Source of the DNA: Acetobacteraceae bacterium
Lineage (GTDB): Bacteria; Pseudomonadota; Alphaproteobacteria; Acetobacterales; Acetobacteraceae
DNA: 64,000 bases
Assembly (NCBI GenBank): GCA_030041375.1
Contig: JASHOA010000060.1
Coordinates: 204,886-268,885, forward strand
Reading direction: 5' to 3'
The position numbers and the translations under genes are program-made. The notes under the pieces were generated by a model. That model saw only the letters and a list, made by a program, of their open reading frames with translations, did not search any database and had not been told where the DNA came from. How positions within the stretch are numbered: position 1 is the stretch's first letter; every line of letters begins with the position of its first letter. Positions 17,792 through 29,578 of the stretch are shown here, one piece after another.

Positions 17792-19723
17792 TTACCGGAA
17801 CAACAGGAACACGGCGACGAGGATGACGACGCCGAGCACCATCGCGAAGGCATACTGGGCGACGGAGCCGGTCTGCAGCTTGACCACCTCGCCGGAGGAA
17901 TCGGTGGTCAGAGTGGCGATGCCGTTCGGCACGCCGTCGATGACGGCGACATCGCCCACCTTCCAGAGCAGGCGGGCCAAGGCGAGCGCACCGCGCACGA
18001 AGATCGCATCGTAGATCTCGTCGAAGTACCACTTCTTGACCAGGAAGACGTGGATGGGGCGGAAACGGGTGGCGAGCCAACCTGGAATCCAGGGCACGAG
18101 GATGTAGAAGAGAAGCGCGGTGGCGAGACCGGCGAGCCCGACCAGGGTCGGGATCCATTTCACGACGCCATGGATGCTCTCCATGTGCGTGAACGGATTG
18201 CTGCCGGGCAGGGTGACGATGCTGGCGCCCCAGAAGCTCTGCCAGTGCAAGCCGATGAAGGTGCCGTCCAGGGAATAGCCGACGATGGCGGAGCCGACGG
18301 CGAGCAGGATCAGCGGGACGGTCATTACGGCCGGGCTTTCGTGTACATGCTCCTGCACATGCGGCTCGGCGCGCGAAGTGCCGTGGAAGGTCATGAAGAG
18401 GACCCGCCAGGAATAGAAGGCGGTGAGGAAGGCGGCAGCGACGCCGGTGATATAGGCATAGAAGGCGACCCCGCCGGGCGTGCCGAGGGCAGCATCGAGG
18501 ATCGCATCCTTCGAGTAGAATCCAGAGAAGAAGGGGATGCCGGCCAGCGCCAGGAAGCCGACCCACATCACGGAGTAGGTGATCGGGATCTTGTTCCAGA
18601 GGCCGCCCATGCGGCGCATGTCTTGCTCCCCGGACATGGCGTGGATCACCGAGCCGGCGCCGAGGAAGAGGAGTGATTTGAAGAAGGCGTGCGTGATGAG
18701 ATGGAAGATCGAAATATCGAAGGCACCGACGCCGGCGGCGGCGAACATGTAGCCGAGCTGCGAGCAGGTTGAGTAGGCGATCACTTTCTTGATGTCGTCC
18801 TGCGCGCAGGCGATGGTGGCGGCGAAGAAGGAGGTCGAGCCGCCAATCACGGCCACGACGGAAAGCGCGATGGGCGCGTATTCCATCAGCGGCGACATCC
18901 GGGCAACGAGAAAGACGCCGGCGGTCACCATGGTTGCGGCATGGATCAGGGCCGAGATCGGTGTCGGGCCTTCCATGGCGTCGGGCAGCCAGGTGTGCAG
19001 GAAGAGCTGCGCCGATTTGCCCATCGCGCCGATGAAGAGGAGGACGCCGATCACCTCGAGCACCGGCAGCGATGCGCCGAACAGCTCGTAGTGATGGGCG
19101 GCGTGGCTGGGGACGGCGGCGAAGATGTCGCTGAACGAGAGCGTGCCGAACTGGAAGAAGAGAAGCGCGATGCCGACGGTGAAGAAGAGGTCCGCCACGC
19201 GGTTGACGACGAAGGCCTTGATGGCGGCGGCGTTGGCGGCGGGCTTGTAGTACCAGTAGCCGATCAGGAGGTAGCTCATCAGGCCGACGCCTTCCCAGCC
19301 GAAGAAGAGCTGGAGGATGTTGTCGGCCGTGACCAGCATCAGCATGGCGAAGGAAAAGAGCGAGATATAGCTGAAGAAGCGCCAGCAGGGCCGGTCTTCG
19401 TGCGCCATGTAGCCGACGCTGTAGACGTGGATCAGCATCGAGACGGTGCTGACCATCGCCACCATGACGGCGGAGAGAGTATCGTTGCGAAGCGCCCAGG
19501 AGACGCGGAAAGTGCCGGCGGAGATCCAGTTCGTGATCTCGATCGTGCCGGGCTCGGTGGCGCCGATGCCGAGCAGGACGGCGGCGGCGATGCCGGCCGC
19601 GGAGGCGATGACCATGCAGAGGATGCTGACCACCTGGCTTGCCCGATCGCCGGCGGGGCGGCCGAGCAGGCCCGCGAGGGCCGCGCCGAGAAGGGGGAAG
19701 AAGACGGCGATCGCGGTCAGCAT
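17792..19723 (-). CDS. nuoL: NADH-quinone oxidoreductase subunit L
   Basis: 643 residues, the distal proton-pumping subunit with the long lateral helix at the C-terminus. MFFGWEGVGL-like FFGWEGVGLMSYLLIGYW, LFLHTWLPDAMEGPTPISAL and STCSQLGYMF are classical NuoL signatures. The length fits alphaproteobacterial NuoL. It starts one base after the nuoK stop and is followed at four bases by nuoM. Confidence 0.97.
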   Translation of the reverse strand: MLTAIAVFFPLLGAALAGLLGRPAGDRASQVVSILCMVIASAAGIAAAVLLGIGATEPGTIEITNWISAGTFRVSWALRNDTLSAVMVAMVSTVSMLIHVYSVGYMAHEDRPCWRFFSYISLFSFAMLMLVTADNILQLFFGWEGVGLMSYLLIGYWYYKPAANAAAIKAFVVNRVADLFFTVGIALLFFQFGTLSFSDIFAAVPSHAAHHYELFGASLPVLEVIGVLLFIGAMGKSAQLFLHTWLPDAMEGPTPISALIHAATMVTAGVFLVARMSPLMEYAPIALSVVAVIGGSTSFFAATIACAQDDIKKVIAYSTCSQLGYMFAAAGVGAFDISIFHLITHAFFKSLLFLGAGSVIHAMSGEQDMRRMGGLWNKIPITYSVMWVGFLALAGIPFFSGFYSKDAILDAALGTPGGVAFYAYITGVAAAFLTAFYSWRVLFMTFHGTSRAEPHVQEHVHESPAVMTVPLILLAVGSAIVGYSLDGTFIGLHWQSFWGASIVTLPGSNPFTHMESIHGVVKWIPTLVGLAGLATALLFYILVPWIPGWLATRFRPIHVFLVKKWYFDEIYDAIFVRGALALARLLWKVGDVAVIDGVPNGIATLTTDSSGEVVKLQTGSVAQYAFAMVLGVVILVAVFLLFR

Positions 19724-19724
19724 C

Positions 19725-20033
19725 TCAGCCCTTCATCATCGTCACGTCCTCGACCTCGATCGAGCCACGGTTGCGGAAATAGACGACCACGATCGCGAGC
19801 CCGATCGCCGCCTCGGCGGCGGCGACGGTGAGAACGAACATCGTGAAGACCTGGCCGACCAGATCGCCGAGCGAGGCGGAAAAGGCAACCAGGTTGAGGT
19901 TGACCGAGAGCAGGATCAGCTCGATCGACATCAGGATGATGATGACATTCTTGCGGTTGAGGAAGATGCCGAACACGCCGAGCACGAGCAGGATGGCGCT
20001 GACGGCGAGGTAATGTCCGAGCCCGACCGGCAT
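19725..20033 (-). CDS. nuoK: NADH-quinone oxidoreductase subunit K
   Basis: 102 residues with three membrane helices. The conserved glutamates are in IELILLSVN and [13 protein letters not shown], which take part in the membrane proton path of complex I. The ATG at 20033 overlaps the nuoJ stop as TGATG; a TTG one codon upstream is a less likely start. Confidence 0.96.
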   Translation of the reverse strand: MPVGLGHYLAVSAILLVLGVFGIFLNRKNVIIILMSIELILLSVNLNLVAFSASLGDLVGQVFTMFVLTVAAAEAAIGLAIVVVYFRNRGSIEVEDVTMMKG

Positions 20034-20725
20034 CAATGCGGCTCCGCGGCGTGCGGCAAAGCGTGGCTTTCGGCGCCGACGGGTGCAGGGTCGGGCAACG
20101 GGCGGAGGATGCCGATCTCGTCGATGCCGGCGCCGAGTGCGACATTCAGCATCGCGAGCGTCTCCTCGGGCTGGCGCGCGTTCTGCCTGCCGATCCGCTG
20201 GCGCCGGGCGGTGCCGCGTTCCCTGTGTGTCAGCACGATGGCGCCGATCATCGCCACCAGGAGGATCAGGCCGGCGAGCTGGAAGAGAAAAATATAGCGG
20301 GTATAGAGGACATTCCCGAGGGCGGCGGTATTGCTGAGCGCGGTCGGGGTCGGGGACATGCGGATCTCGGCGGCACTCGGGGCGAAGTGCCAGCCGGTGA
20401 GAACGAGGCCGAGTTCGAACAGCAGGATGAGGCCCACCACCAGCCCGACCGGGGCATAACGCTGGACGCCCTCACGCAACTCGGCGAAATTCACGTCGAG
20501 CATCATCACCACGAACAGGAACAGCACGGCGACCGCGCCGACATAGACGATGATCAGAATCATCGCCAGGAACTCGGCGCCGGCGATCAGGAAGAGAGCG
20601 GCGGCGTTGAAGAAGGCGAGGATCAGGAACAGGACCGAATGCACCGGGTTGCGGGCCGTGACGACCATCGTCGCGGAGGCGAGCAGGATCACCGCGAAGA
20701 CGTAGAATCCGATGGTTGCAATCAC
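20033..20725 (-). CDS. nuoJ: NADH-quinone oxidoreductase subunit J
   Basis: 230 residues from a GTG at 20725. Five membrane helices are predicted in the first 170 residues, with the conserved [17 protein letters not shown] helix that contains the pi-bulge linked to the quinone-coupled movement. The C-terminal 55 residues are soluble and less conserved. The stop overlaps nuoK. Confidence 0.95.
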   Translation of the reverse strand: MIATIGFYVFAVILLASATMVVTARNPVHSVLFLILAFFNAAALFLIAGAEFLAMILIIVYVGAVAVLFLFVVMMLDVNFAELREGVQRYAPVGLVVGLILLFELGLVLTGWHFAPSAAEIRMSPTPTALSNTAALGNVLYTRYIFLFQLAGLILLVAMIGAIVLTHRERGTARRQRIGRQNARQPEETLAMLNVALGAGIDEIGILRPLPDPAPVGAESHALPHAAEPH

Positions 20726-20758
20726 TGACTGGCCTCGTCCGGAAGAGCGGGGTCGGGT

Positions 20759-21247
20759 TCAGCGGTAAGGAGCGTCGAGTTCGAGGCGGCGGGCGATCTC
20801 CGTTTCCCAGCGATCGCCATTCGAGAGCAGCTTCGCCTTGTCGTACATCAGCTCCTCCCGGGTCTCGGTCGCGAATTCGAAGTTGGGGCCCTGGACGATC
20901 GCATCCACCGGACAGGCTTCCTCGCAGAGGTCGCAATAGATGCATTTCGTCATGTCGATGTCATAGCGGGTGGTACGGCGGGAGCCGTCCGCGCGTGGCT
21001 CCGCCTCGATGGTGATTGCCTGGGCCGGGCAGATCGCTTCGCAAAGCTTGCAGGCGATGCAACGCTCTTCTCCGTTCGGGTAGCGGCGCAGCGCGTGCTC
21101 GCCCTTGAAGCGCGGACTGATCGGGCCTTTTTCGTACGGATAGTTGATGGTGGCCTTGGGGCGGAAGAAATAGCGCAGCGTCAGGGCCAGGCCTTCAACC
21201 AGTTCGCCGAGCAGCAGCGTGCGTGCGGTGCGGTCAAGAAACGCCAT
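20759..21247 (-). CDS. nuoI: NADH-quinone oxidoreductase subunit I
   Basis: 162 residues from the ATG at 21247 behind GGAGGGG. Two 4Fe-4S ferredoxin motifs are visible, [12 protein letters not shown] near residue 63-74 and [12 protein letters not shown] near residue 102-113; they bind clusters N6a and N6b that pass electrons from NuoG to NuoB. A larger open frame extends upstream through nuoH antisense to its true frame and is not coding. Confidence 0.97.
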   Translation of the reverse strand: MAFLDRTARTLLLGELVEGLALTLRYFFRPKATINYPYEKGPISPRFKGEHALRRYPNGEERCIACKLCEAICPAQAITIEAEPRADGSRRTTRYDIDMTKCIYCDLCEEACPVDAIVQGPNFEFATETREELMYDKAKLLSNGDRWETEIARRLELDAPYR

Positions 21248-21294
21248 CGGCCCCTCCTCCGGCGCCCGAGGGATAGCCGCAACAGAGTTGGGCA

Positions 21295-22308
21295 TCAAGA
21301 CGACACATGCGGGACCCATCCGGTTGCCAGCAGAACGCCCGCGGTGAGGACGAGCCAGCCGAGCGAGGCGGGGAGGAACACCTTCCAGCCGAGGCGCATG
21401 AGCTGGTCGTAACGGTAGCGGGGGAAGGTCGCCCTGACCCAGAGGAAGACGAACAGGCAGAACAAGATCTTCAGGATGAACCAGATCGGCCCCGGCAGCC
21501 AGGTCCAGCCGAACGGACCGAGCCAGCCGCCGAGGAAGAGAATGGTCGTGAGGGCGCTCATCAGGATCATGTTGGCGTATTCGCCGAGATAGAAGAGCGC
21601 GAAAGCCATGGCGCTGTATTCGACGAAGAAGCCGGCGACGATCTCGCTTTCTCCTTCCGGCAGATCGAAGGGCGAGCGGTTCGTCTCGGCCAGGGTCGAG
21701 ACGAAGAAGACGATGAACATCGGGAAGAGGGGAATGAAAAACCAGATATTCCTCTGCGCCAGCACGATGTCGTTCAGGTTGAGGCTGCCGACGCAGAGCA
21801 GGACGGAGACCATGACGAAGCCCATCGAGACTTCGTAGCTGACCATCTGCGCCGCACTGCGCAGGGCGCCGAGGAAGGCGTATTTCGAATTGCTGGCCCA
21901 GCCGGCAATGATGATTCCGTAGACGCCGAGGGAGCTGATGGCGAAGAGATAGAGGATGCCGACATTGATATCGGCGATGCCCCAGCCGTCGTTCACCGGG
22001 ATGACGGCCCAGGCGAGGATGGCGAGGCCGAAGGTGATCATCGGCGCCAGCACGAACAGCACGCGATTGGCGCCGGCGGGAATGATGGTTTCCTTGAAGA
22101 TCATCTTCAGAGCGTCGGCGAACGGCTGCAGCAGGCCGAACCATCCGACCACGTTCGGGCCCTTGCGAAGCTGCACGGCGGCCAGGACCTTGCGCTCGGC
22201 GTAGGTGAGATAGGCGACCAGGATCAAGAGCGGCACGATCAGGGCGAGTGCCTTGAGGAAGGTCAGAATGATCAGGCCAACGATGGTGTGCAGGAAGAAG
22301 TCGGCCAT
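21295..22308 (-). CDS. nuoH: NADH-quinone oxidoreductase subunit H
   Basis: 337 residues from the ATG at 22308. It is the membrane subunit lining the quinone chamber, with [20 protein letters not shown] and [17 protein letters not shown] at the start and [16 protein letters not shown] in the loop facing the quinone. Eight membrane helices are expected. It follows nuoG by four bases. Confidence 0.97.
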   Translation of the reverse strand: MADFFLHTIVGLIILTFLKALALIVPLLILVAYLTYAERKVLAAVQLRKGPNVVGWFGLLQPFADALKMIFKETIIPAGANRVLFVLAPMITFGLAILAWAVIPVNDGWGIADINVGILYLFAISSLGVYGIIIAGWASNSKYAFLGALRSAAQMVSYEVSMGFVMVSVLLCVGSLNLNDIVLAQRNIWFFIPLFPMFIVFFVSTLAETNRSPFDLPEGESEIVAGFFVEYSAMAFALFYLGEYANMILMSALTTILFLGGWLGPFGWTWLPGPIWFILKILFCLFVFLWVRATFPRYRYDQLMRLGWKVFLPASLGWLVLTAGVLLATGWVPHVSS

Positions 22309-22312
22309 CACG

Positions 22313-24370
22313 CTACTCCGCGGCCATGGCGAGGCCGGGGTAGTAGGTCTCGGTGCAGCGGACCATGGTCGGGCTGGCGCGGCTGATCGAATCGGTCTGG
22401 TAATAATTGGCGATCGGAAAGGTGAAGGGGTTCGGCAGCATGGCAGCGGGATCCCCGCCCGGGCCGGACTGATCCGTGCAGCCGGCGGCGGGAAGCGCGC
22501 CGACGCGTGCGAAGACGGGGTGCGTTGTGGCGAGTTTTTCGCGCAGGGTCTTCAGATCGTCGTAGGGAAGCGGGCGGCCGAGCACGGCTGAGAAGGCGCG
22601 GAGAATTTTCCAGTCTTCGCGTGCTTCGCCAGGAGGATAGACGGCGAGGCGGCCGCGCTGCGCGCGACCTTCCGTGTTCACGTAAGTGCCATTCTTCTCG
22701 GTGTAGGCGGAGCCGGGCAGGATCACGTCCGCGCGTTGCGCGCCGCGATCTCCGTGATGGCCCTGGTAGACGACGAAGGTCGTGGGCGGGATGCGCGCGA
22801 CCTCGAACTCGTCGGCGCCGAGCAGCCAGAGAAGATCGACGGCGCCGGCGCGCATCGCCCAGAAACCCTTGGCGCCGGGCGCGGGAAGAAAGCCGAGGTC
22901 GAGCGCACCGACACGGGCTGCCGCCGTGTGCAGCACGTTGAAGCCGTGCCAGTCGGCGTGCAGCATCCCGAAGCGCTGAGCGAGTTGCCAGGCGGCGGCG
23001 AGCACGGCCTCGCCGTCTGGGCGGGCGAGGGCGCCCTGGCCGAGGATCAGCATCGGCTGTTTGGCGACCTCGAGCTTTTCCGCGAAGCTCTGCTCGCCGG
23101 AAAGGAGCGAGGTGAGCACGGCCGGCCCAACGCCTAGCCATTCCGCAGCGTAGGTGAGATCGACAGCGGGGCCGATGGCGGCTACGGGAACGTGGCCCGA
23201 AAGCCAGCGCTTGCGGATGCGGGCGTTGAGAATGGGGGCCTCGCGCCGGGGATTGGTGCCGATGAGGAGGATCGCATCCGCCCGATCGATACCGGCGATC
23301 GTGGTGTTGAAAAGATAGAAGTCGCGCCGGGCGGCATTGAGGCGGGCGCCGTTCTGGCGGCAATCGAGGTTGTGCGATCCGAGTGCGGACATCAGATCCT
23401 TGAGTGCCAGCATGCTTTCGGCACAGGCGAGGTCGCCGGCGAGGGCGCCAATTTTTTCTCCGGGCAGGTCTTTCATCCGCGCGGCGATCGCGGCGAAGGC
23501 TTCGTCCCAGCTTGCCGGGACCAGCTTGCCATCGCGCCGGACCCAGGGGCGGTCGAGCCGTTTGTGTTTCAGTCCGTCGATCGCGAAGCGGGACTTGTCG
23601 GCGAGCCATTCTTCGTTCACGTCGTCATTGATGCGAGGCAGCACGCGCAGCACCTCGGGGCCACGCGCATCGACGCGGATGTTGGCGCCGACCGCGTCCA
23701 GTACGTCGACGCTGTCTGTCCTGGTGAGTTCCCAGGAACGGGCGACGAAGGCGTAGGGCTTCGAGGTCAGTGCGCCGACCGGGCAGAGATCGATGATGTT
23801 GCCGGAAAGCTCGGAGGTCAGCGCCTGCTGCACATAGGTGCCGATCTCCATGTCTTCGCCGCGGGCGGTGGCGCCGAGTTCGGGCGCGCCGCCCACCTCG
23901 GCGAGGAAACGGATGCAGCGCGTGCAATGGATGCAGCGCGTCATCACGGTTTTCACCAGCGGGCCGAAGTCCTTCTCCATGACCGCGCGCTTCGGCTCAC
24001 GGTAGCGGGAATCGCCCCAGCCATAACCCATCGACTGATCCTGCAGATCGCATTCGCCGCCCTGGTCGCAGATCGGGCAATCGAGCGGGTGGTTGATCAG
24101 CAGGAATTCCATGACGCCGCGGCGCGCATTGCGCACCATCGGGCTGTCGGTCTTGATGACCATTCCTTCGGCGACCGGCCAGGCGCAGGAGGCGACGGGC
24201 TTGGGTACCTTTTCCACTTCGACCAGGCACATCCGGCAATTGCCGGCAACCGAAAGCCGCTCGTGATAGCAGAAGCGCGGGATTTCCTTGCCGGCGAGTT
24301 CCGCGGCCTGCAGGACCGAACAGCCGTTCGGTACTTCGAGAGCAATGCCGTCGACGGTGAGCTTGACCAT
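22313..24370 (-). CDS. nuoG: NADH-quinone oxidoreductase subunit G
   Basis: 685 residues. The N-terminal 2Fe-2S domain has FCYHERL, CRMC and CAWP; the next block is [18 protein letters not shown], followed by [11 protein letters not shown] of the 4Fe-4S clusters. The remainder is a molybdopterin-oxidoreductase-like fold without cofactor, as in other NuoG proteins of about 690 residues. It relays electrons from NuoF to NuoI in the hydrophilic arm. Confidence 0.97.
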   Translation of the reverse strand: MVKLTVDGIALEVPNGCSVLQAAELAGKEIPRFCYHERLSVAGNCRMCLVEVEKVPKPVASCAWPVAEGMVIKTDSPMVRNARRGVMEFLLINHPLDCPICDQGGECDLQDQSMGYGWGDSRYREPKRAVMEKDFGPLVKTVMTRCIHCTRCIRFLAEVGGAPELGATARGEDMEIGTYVQQALTSELSGNIIDLCPVGALTSKPYAFVARSWELTRTDSVDVLDAVGANIRVDARGPEVLRVLPRINDDVNEEWLADKSRFAIDGLKHKRLDRPWVRRDGKLVPASWDEAFAAIAARMKDLPGEKIGALAGDLACAESMLALKDLMSALGSHNLDCRQNGARLNAARRDFYLFNTTIAGIDRADAILLIGTNPRREAPILNARIRKRWLSGHVPVAAIGPAVDLTYAAEWLGVGPAVLTSLLSGEQSFAEKLEVAKQPMLILGQGALARPDGEAVLAAAWQLAQRFGMLHADWHGFNVLHTAAARVGALDLGFLPAPGAKGFWAMRAGAVDLLWLLGADEFEVARIPPTTFVVYQGHHGDRGAQRADVILPGSAYTEKNGTYVNTEGRAQRGRLAVYPPGEAREDWKILRAFSAVLGRPLPYDDLKTLREKLATTHPVFARVGALPAAGCTDQSGPGGDPAAMLPNPFTFPIANYYQTDSISRASPTMVRCTETYYPGLAMAAE

Positions 24371-24374
24371 GGTG

Positions 24375-25667
24375 CTATTCCGCTGCCAGCGAGACGGAGC
24401 GCTGGCGGAAGGCGCTGATACGCTCCTCGATCAGCGGGCGGAAGTGGCGAATCAACCCCTGCACCGGCCAGGCTGCGGCGTCGCCGAGCGCGCAGATCGT
24501 ATGGCCTTCGATCTGCCTGGTCACCTTGTCCAGGATGTCGATCTCCTCGATCTCTGCGCGTCCTTCGACGAGGCGGTCCATCACGCGCATGAGCCAGCCA
24601 GTGCCCTCGCGGCAGGGCGTGCACTGGCCGCAGCTTTCGTGCTTGTAGAAGCGGGACAGGCGCGCGATCGCCTTGATGACATCGGTCGAGCGGTCCATGA
24701 CGATGACGGCGGCGGTGCCGAGGCCGGACTTGACGGCGGCCAGGCTGTCGAAATCCATCAGCACCGTGTCGCAGATGGATTTGGGCAGCACGGGGACGCT
24801 GGCGCCGCCGGGGATGACGGCCAGGAGATTGTCCCAGCCGCCGCGCACGCCGCCGGCATATTTCTCGATCAGCTCGCGCAACGGGATGCCCATCTCCTCC
24901 TCGACATTGCAGGGCTTTTCGACATGGCCGGAGATGCAGAAGACCTTGGTGCCCGAGTTCCTCGGCCGGCCGAGGGCGGAGAACCAGGCGGCACCGCGGC
25001 GCATGATGTCGGGCACCATGGCGATCGTTTCGACATTGTTGACGGTGGACGGGCAGCCGTAGAGGCCGACGGCGGCGGGGAACGGCGGCTTCAGGCGGGG
25101 CAGTCCTTTCTTGCCTTCGAGGCTTTCGAGGAGGCCGGTTTCCTCGCCGCAGATATAGGCGCCGGCGCCGCGATGGATGAAGACGTCGAAATCGTAGCCG
25201 GAGCCGGCGGCATTCCGGCCGATGAGGCCGGCCTCGTAACATTCGCCGCGGGCGGCTTCGAGGTGCCGGGCCTCGTTGTAGAATTCGCCCCTGATATAGA
25301 TGTAGGCGGCGGTGGCGCCCATGGCGAAGCCGGCGATCAGGCAGCCTTCGAGCAGCTTGTGCGGATCGTGGCGGATGATGTCGCGATCCTTGCAGGTGCC
25401 GGGCTCGCTCTCGTCGGCATTGACGACGAGGTAGGCGGGCCTTCCGTCGGACTTCTTCGGCATGAACGACCACTTGACGCCGGTCGGGAAGCCGGCGCCG
25501 CCGCGTCCGCGGAGGCCGGAAGCTTTCGCCTCCTCGATCAGGTGATCGCGGCCGCGGGCGAGGATGGCGGCGGTATTGTCCCAGTCCCCGCGCGCGCGGG
25601 CGCCGGCCAGCCGCCAGTCGTTGAGGCCATAGAGATTGGTGAAGATGCGGTCCTTGTCGGCGAGCAT
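24375..25667 (-). CDS. nuoF: NADH-quinone oxidoreductase subunit F
   Basis: 430 residues. [16 protein letters not shown] is the NADH-binding glycine-rich motif, [13 protein letters not shown] contacts FMN, and [14 protein letters not shown] provides three cysteines of cluster N3. It is the NADH dehydrogenase entry subunit of complex I. The spacing to nuoE and nuoG is 4 bases on each side. Confidence 0.97.
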   Translation of the reverse strand: MLADKDRIFTNLYGLNDWRLAGARARGDWDNTAAILARGRDHLIEEAKASGLRGRGGAGFPTGVKWSFMPKKSDGRPAYLVVNADESEPGTCKDRDIIRHDPHKLLEGCLIAGFAMGATAAYIYIRGEFYNEARHLEAARGECYEAGLIGRNAAGSGYDFDVFIHRGAGAYICGEETGLLESLEGKKGLPRLKPPFPAAVGLYGCPSTVNNVETIAMVPDIMRRGAAWFSALGRPRNSGTKVFCISGHVEKPCNVEEEMGIPLRELIEKYAGGVRGGWDNLLAVIPGGASVPVLPKSICDTVLMDFDSLAAVKSGLGTAAVIVMDRSTDVIKAIARLSRFYKHESCGQCTPCREGTGWLMRVMDRLVEGRAEIEEIDILDKVTRQIEGHTICALGDAAAWPVQGLIRHFRPLIEERISAFRQRSVSLAAE

Positions 25668-25671
25668 CGGC

Positions 25672-26298
25672 TCAGCCTTTTCCGTCGAGCAGGGTCAAGG
25701 GCCCGCCGAGCGGGGCCGAACCCTGCCGGCCGATGGCGGAGCCGGGAGGCGGAGTTTCGCCGCGGCGGAGCGCTTCGATGAGGCGCTCGGTCGCCGGCCC
25801 GTCCATATCTTCGTAGAAATCGTCGTTCACCTGCAGGATCGGCGCGTTGACGCAGCCGCCGAGGCATTCGACCTCGGTCATGGTGAAGAGCCCGTCGGCG
25901 CTGGTCTCGTGCCAGCCGGCAATGCCCGTGGCCTTGCGGCAGGCGGCCACCACTTCGTCGGAACCGCGCAGCCAGCAGGGAGTGGTGGTACAGAGCTGGA
26001 GGTGGAACTTGCCGATCGGGCGGAGGTTGAACATGAGGTAGAAGGTGGCGACCTCGTAGACGCGCACCGGGGGCATGGCGAGCCGTTCCGCCACGACATT
26101 CATGGCGGCGGTGGGGATCCAGGCGGAGCCGGTCGTGCGCTGCATCTGCCGCTGTGCGAGATCGAGCAAGGGCAGCACGGCGCTGGCCTGTCTGCCGGGG
26201 GGATATTTGGCGAGAATCCCCGGAATCGCCTGTTCGCTCTCGGCGTCGAAGGCAAAGTGCTCCGGCTGAACGAAATCCGGTTCCTGCTCTGCGCTCAT
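25672..26298 (-). CDS. nuoE: NADH-quinone oxidoreductase subunit E
   Basis: 208 residues from the ATG at 26298, two bases after the nuoD stop. [10 protein letters not shown] and [11 protein letters not shown] supply the four cysteines of the 2Fe-2S cluster N1a in a thioredoxin-like fold. There is no strong ribosome site, so it is probably coupled to nuoD translation. The upstream extension of the open frame is antisense-like and not part of the protein. Confidence 0.96.
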   Translation of the reverse strand: MSAEQEPDFVQPEHFAFDAESEQAIPGILAKYPPGRQASAVLPLLDLAQRQMQRTTGSAWIPTAAMNVVAERLAMPPVRVYEVATFYLMFNLRPIGKFHLQLCTTTPCWLRGSDEVVAACRKATGIAGWHETSADGLFTMTEVECLGGCVNAPILQVNDDFYEDMDGPATERLIEALRRGETPPPGSAIGRQGSAPLGGPLTLLDGKG

Positions 26299-26300
26299 TG

Positions 26301-27503
26301 CTATCTGTCGATCTCGCCGAATACGACATCGAGAGAGCCGATGATCGCCACCACGTCGGCGAGCATGTGGCGGCGGCCGAGCACCTCGATCGCCTGGAGG
26401 AACGCGAAGCCGGTCGGGCGGATCTTGCAGCGATAGGGGCGGTTCGTGCCGTCCGCCACCAGATAGACGCCGAACTCCCCCTTCGGCGCCTCGACAACGG
26501 TGTAGGTGGCGCCGGCCGGGACGTGAAAACCTTCCGTGTAGAGCTTGAAATGGTGGATCAGCGCCTCCATCGAATGCTTCATCTCGGCGCGGGTCGGCGG
26601 GGTGAACTTGCGGTCCTGCACCTTGATCGGGCCGGGGCGCATATTCGCGAGACACTGCTTGATGATTTTCACGCTCTCGCGCATTTCGCCCATGCGCACG
26701 AGGTAGCGATCGTAGCAGTCTCCGTTGCGGCCGACGGGGATGGAGAATTCGACGCTGCCGTACATGTCGTACGGCTGGGCGCGGCGGAGATCCCATGGCA
26801 CGCCGCTGGCCCTGAGGCACGGGCCGGAAAATCCCCAGGCGAGAGCGTCCTCCGCGCCAATGACGCCGATGTCGACGGTGCGCTGCTTCCAGATGCGGTT
26901 GGCGGTCAGCAACTCCTCGAGCTCGTCGATGAACTTGGGGAAGGATTGGGCCCAGTCGGCGATGCGATCGGCGAGGCCGGCGGGAAGGTCCTTGGAGACG
27001 CCGCCGGGGCGGAAATAGTTGGCGTGGAAACGCGCGCCCGACGCCGCCTCGTGGAATTCGAGCAGCTTCTCACGCTCCTCGAAGCCCCAGAGGATCGGCG
27101 TGATGGCGCCGACATCCATCATGTAGGACGTGATGTTGAGGAGGTGGTTCAGGACGCGCGTGATCTCGGCGAAGAGCGTGCGGATCCACTTGCCGCGTTC
27201 CGGCACCTCGATGCCGGCGAGCTTCTCGACGGCGAGGGCGAAGGCGTGCTCGCAGCACATCGGGGAAACGTAGTCGAGGCGGTCGAAATACGGGACCGCC
27301 TGGATGTAGGTCTTGTGTTCGATCAGTTTCTCGGTGCCGCGGTGCAGAAGGCCGATATGCGGATCGGCGCGCTCGACCACTTCGCCGTCCATCTCGAGGA
27401 TCAGGCGCAGCACGCCGTGCGCGGCCGGATGCTGCGGGCCGAAATTCATGGCCAGACTGTCGATGGTGACGAGGCGCTTGCCGGCAGCGGTTGTCTCGCT
27501 CAT
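26301..27503 (-). CDS. nuoD: NADH-quinone oxidoreductase subunit D
   Basis: 400 residues, the 49-kDa subunit homologous to the large subunit of NiFe hydrogenases. [15 protein letters not shown] is the quinone-pocket histidine loop, HRGTEKLIE follows, and the C-terminal DVVFGEIDR is typical. It forms the quinone cavity with NuoB and NuoH. The ATG overlaps the nuoC stop (ATGA). Confidence 0.97.
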   Translation of the reverse strand: MSETTAAGKRLVTIDSLAMNFGPQHPAAHGVLRLILEMDGEVVERADPHIGLLHRGTEKLIEHKTYIQAVPYFDRLDYVSPMCCEHAFALAVEKLAGIEVPERGKWIRTLFAEITRVLNHLLNITSYMMDVGAITPILWGFEEREKLLEFHEAASGARFHANYFRPGGVSKDLPAGLADRIADWAQSFPKFIDELEELLTANRIWKQRTVDIGVIGAEDALAWGFSGPCLRASGVPWDLRRAQPYDMYGSVEFSIPVGRNGDCYDRYLVRMGEMRESVKIIKQCLANMRPGPIKVQDRKFTPPTRAEMKHSMEALIHHFKLYTEGFHVPAGATYTVVEAPKGEFGVYLVADGTNRPYRCKIRPTGFAFLQAIEVLGRRHMLADVVAIIGSLDVVFGEIDR

Positions 27504-28114
27504 TTCTCCCGCTCCTGGTGCGCCTTCTCATCGCCGGGGAGGGTGGTGATCCCCTCCCAGGGCGAGACGAAATCGAAGTTGCGGAAATCCTGCACGAGCT
27601 TCACCGGTTCGTAGACGACGGACTTGCGATCCTCGTCGTAGCGCAGCTCGACATGGCCGGTGAGGGGGAAATCCTTGCGCAGAGGATGCCCCTCGAAGCC
27701 GTAATCGGTGAGGATGCGGCGGAGATCGGGCTGGCCCGAGAAGGCGATGCCGAAGAGATCCCAGGCCTCGCGTTCCCACCAGGTGGCGGAGGGCCAGACG
27801 GCGGCGACCGAGGGAACCGGACTTGCCTCGTCGGTGGTGATGATCACGCGCAGCCGCTGGTTCAATGCGACCGACAGCAGGTTGTAGACGACATCGAAGC
27901 GCTCGGTGCGCTCCGGCCAGTCCACGCCGCAGATATCCATCACCTGCGCGAAGCGGAGCAGCGGGTCGTCGCGCAGGCGCGTCATCAGGGCAAGCAACGT
28001 GGCGCGTTCGGCATGGGCGACGAGTTCGCCTTTTTCCGCGGTGACGGACTGGACGCCTGGCAGGGCGGCGATGTGCTCGCTGAGGCCCGCGAGGCCCGGC
28101 TTGTTCTCGGGCAT
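27500..28114 (-). CDS. nuoC: NADH-quinone oxidoreductase subunit C
   Basis: 204 residues, the 30-kDa subunit. The family signature is [24 protein letters not shown] with [15 protein letters not shown], and the C-terminus has the [15 protein letters not shown] tail that wraps NuoD. It is a structural subunit with no cofactor. It is not fused to nuoD, unlike in Escherichia coli. Confidence 0.96.
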   Translation of the reverse strand: MPENKPGLAGLSEHIAALPGVQSVTAEKGELVAHAERATLLALMTRLRDDPLLRFAQVMDICGVDWPERTERFDVVYNLLSVALNQRLRVIITTDEASPVPSVAAVWPSATWWEREAWDLFGIAFSGQPDLRRILTDYGFEGHPLRKDFPLTGHVELRYDEDRKSVVYEPVKLVQDFRNFDFVSPWEGITTLPGDEKAHQEREK

Positions 28115-28120
28115 GATGCC

Positions 28121-28681
28121 TCAGCCTCTGAGGATGGTGCCGGTGCGGCGAATTTTCTTCTGCAGTTGCAGGATGCCGTACACCAACGCCTCGGCGGTGG
28201 GCGGGCAGCCGGGGACATAGATGTCGACCGGGACGATGCGGTCACAGCCGCGCACCACCGAGTAGGAGTAGTGATAATAGCCGCCGCCGTTGGCGCAACT
28301 GCCCATGCTGATCACCCAGCGGGGTTCGGCCATCTGGTCGTAGACCTTGCGCAAAGCGGGGGCCATCTTGTTGCAGAGGGTGCCGGCGACGATCATCACG
28401 TCGCTCTGGCGGGGGCTGGCGCGGGGGATGATGCCGAAGCGGTCGAGATCGTAGCGCGGCATGTAGGAGTGCATCATCTCGACCGCGCAGCAGGCGAGGC
28501 CGAAGGTCATCGGCCACAGGCTGCCGGTGCGCGCCCAGTTCACGACGCGGTCAAGCTGCGCGACGAGGAAGCCGCGGCCGGCGATCTCGCCGGTGATGCC
28601 TTTCACGACCGCTTCCTGTTCGGCGCCAGGCGGCAGGCCGTCGCGGTTCCAGGCGATGGCAGCGGCTTGTTCGATGGGCAT
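28121..28681 (-). CDS. nuoB: NADH-quinone oxidoreductase subunit B
   Basis: 186 residues from the ATG at 28681, with AGGAG a few bases upstream; a longer start at 28726 would overlap nuoA by 35 bases. It binds cluster N2, the last electron carrier before quinone, with [27 protein letters not shown] and VPGCPPTAE. Length and motifs are standard. Confidence 0.96.
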   Translation of the reverse strand: MPIEQAAAIAWNRDGLPPGAEQEAVVKGITGEIAGRGFLVAQLDRVVNWARTGSLWPMTFGLACCAVEMMHSYMPRYDLDRFGIIPRASPRQSDVMIVAGTLCNKMAPALRKVYDQMAEPRWVISMGSCANGGGYYHYSYSVVRGCDRIVPVDIYVPGCPPTAEALVYGILQLQKKIRRTGTILRG

Positions 28682-28691
28682 CCCTACTCCT

Positions 28692-29057
28692 CTATTCCCA
28701 TTCGAGAGCGCCCTTCCGCCACTCATAGATGAAGCCGACGGTCAAGACTGCAAGGAACCCGACCATGGAAAGGAAGCCGAAGAGGCCGATCGACCAGAGG
28801 CTGACGGCCCAGGGGAACAGGAAGGCCACCTCGAGATCGAAGATGATGAAGAGGATCGCGACGAGGTAGTAGCGGACGTCGAAGCGGCGGCGGGCGTCGT
28901 CGAAGGGTTCGAAGCCGCATTCGTAGGCCGAGAGCTTCTCGGCATAGGGCTTCTGGCGGGCGGCGATGAGCGAGCCGCCAACCAGCGCGCCGCCGATCAC
29001 GCCGGCGAGGACGAGGAAGGCCAGGATCGGCAGATAGTGCACAATGACCGGCTGCAT
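28692..29057 (-). CDS. nuoA: NADH-quinone oxidoreductase subunit A
   Basis: 121 residues with three membrane helices. [37 protein letters not shown] is shown in part by [19 protein letters not shown], the loop that contacts the quinone site, and [14 protein letters not shown], the conserved second helix. It is the first gene of the nuo operon, so the promoter should lie between here and the tRNA gene. Confidence 0.96.
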   Translation of the reverse strand: MQPVIVHYLPILAFLVLAGVIGGALVGGSLIAARQKPYAEKLSAYECGFEPFDDARRRFDVRYYLVAILFIIFDLEVAFLFPWAVSLWSIGLFGFLSMVGFLAVLTVGFIYEWRKGALEWE

Positions 29058-29196
29058 CGCCCGTCCTTGCCTCCGCTCGGTTTGCCCCGCGGCCGGTTTG
29101 GCATTGGCCCGGAAGTCAAGACCCTACGCTGATCTTCGCAGTTGCGCCATAGCCGGCCGCCACCGGGGCAGCGTGGCGGATGGGCAAGTCCGGCCA

Positions 29197-29273
<77 letters not shown>

Positions 29274-29578
29274 GGAGCAGGGCGGAGGAGAAAGGCGGCG
29301 TTTAGGCCGGGTGTCGGGGAGCGTCAAGGAGAGCGGGCCCGTCCGGGGACGGGCCGAGAGAGGTGAAGGCCGGGTCCCGGGGGGCGGCTGGCTGCCCGGC
29401 CGTTCAGGAGGGATCGGGCGGCGGGGAAAGTGCATTTGAAGCAACAGGATGCTCTGCCGGAAATCCTCGACGGCCGGCCTCGCGGGGGCGGCAGAGAGCC
29501 GGCGCGCGACCGGCGTTCTCATGATTCGGCGGCGGCGGCTATTCTTGCCATCCTCGTCGTCTGCCGGGAATAGCCAAG
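29274..29578. other. Intergenic region between tRNA-Asp and the aminotransferase gene
   Basis: No gene is recognised in these 305 bases. They hold a perfect hairpin at 29336-29355 (GGCCCGTCC-GG-GGACGGGCC) without a T-run. They should also contain the promoter of the tRNA (leftward) and of the aminotransferase (rightward), but no clear -10/-35 pair stands out. Confidence 0.5.

Noticed and set aside
14711..17826. Long plus-strand frames across nuoN and nuoM
   Set aside because: They mirror the complex I genes, are made of charged low-complexity residues and have no start signals.
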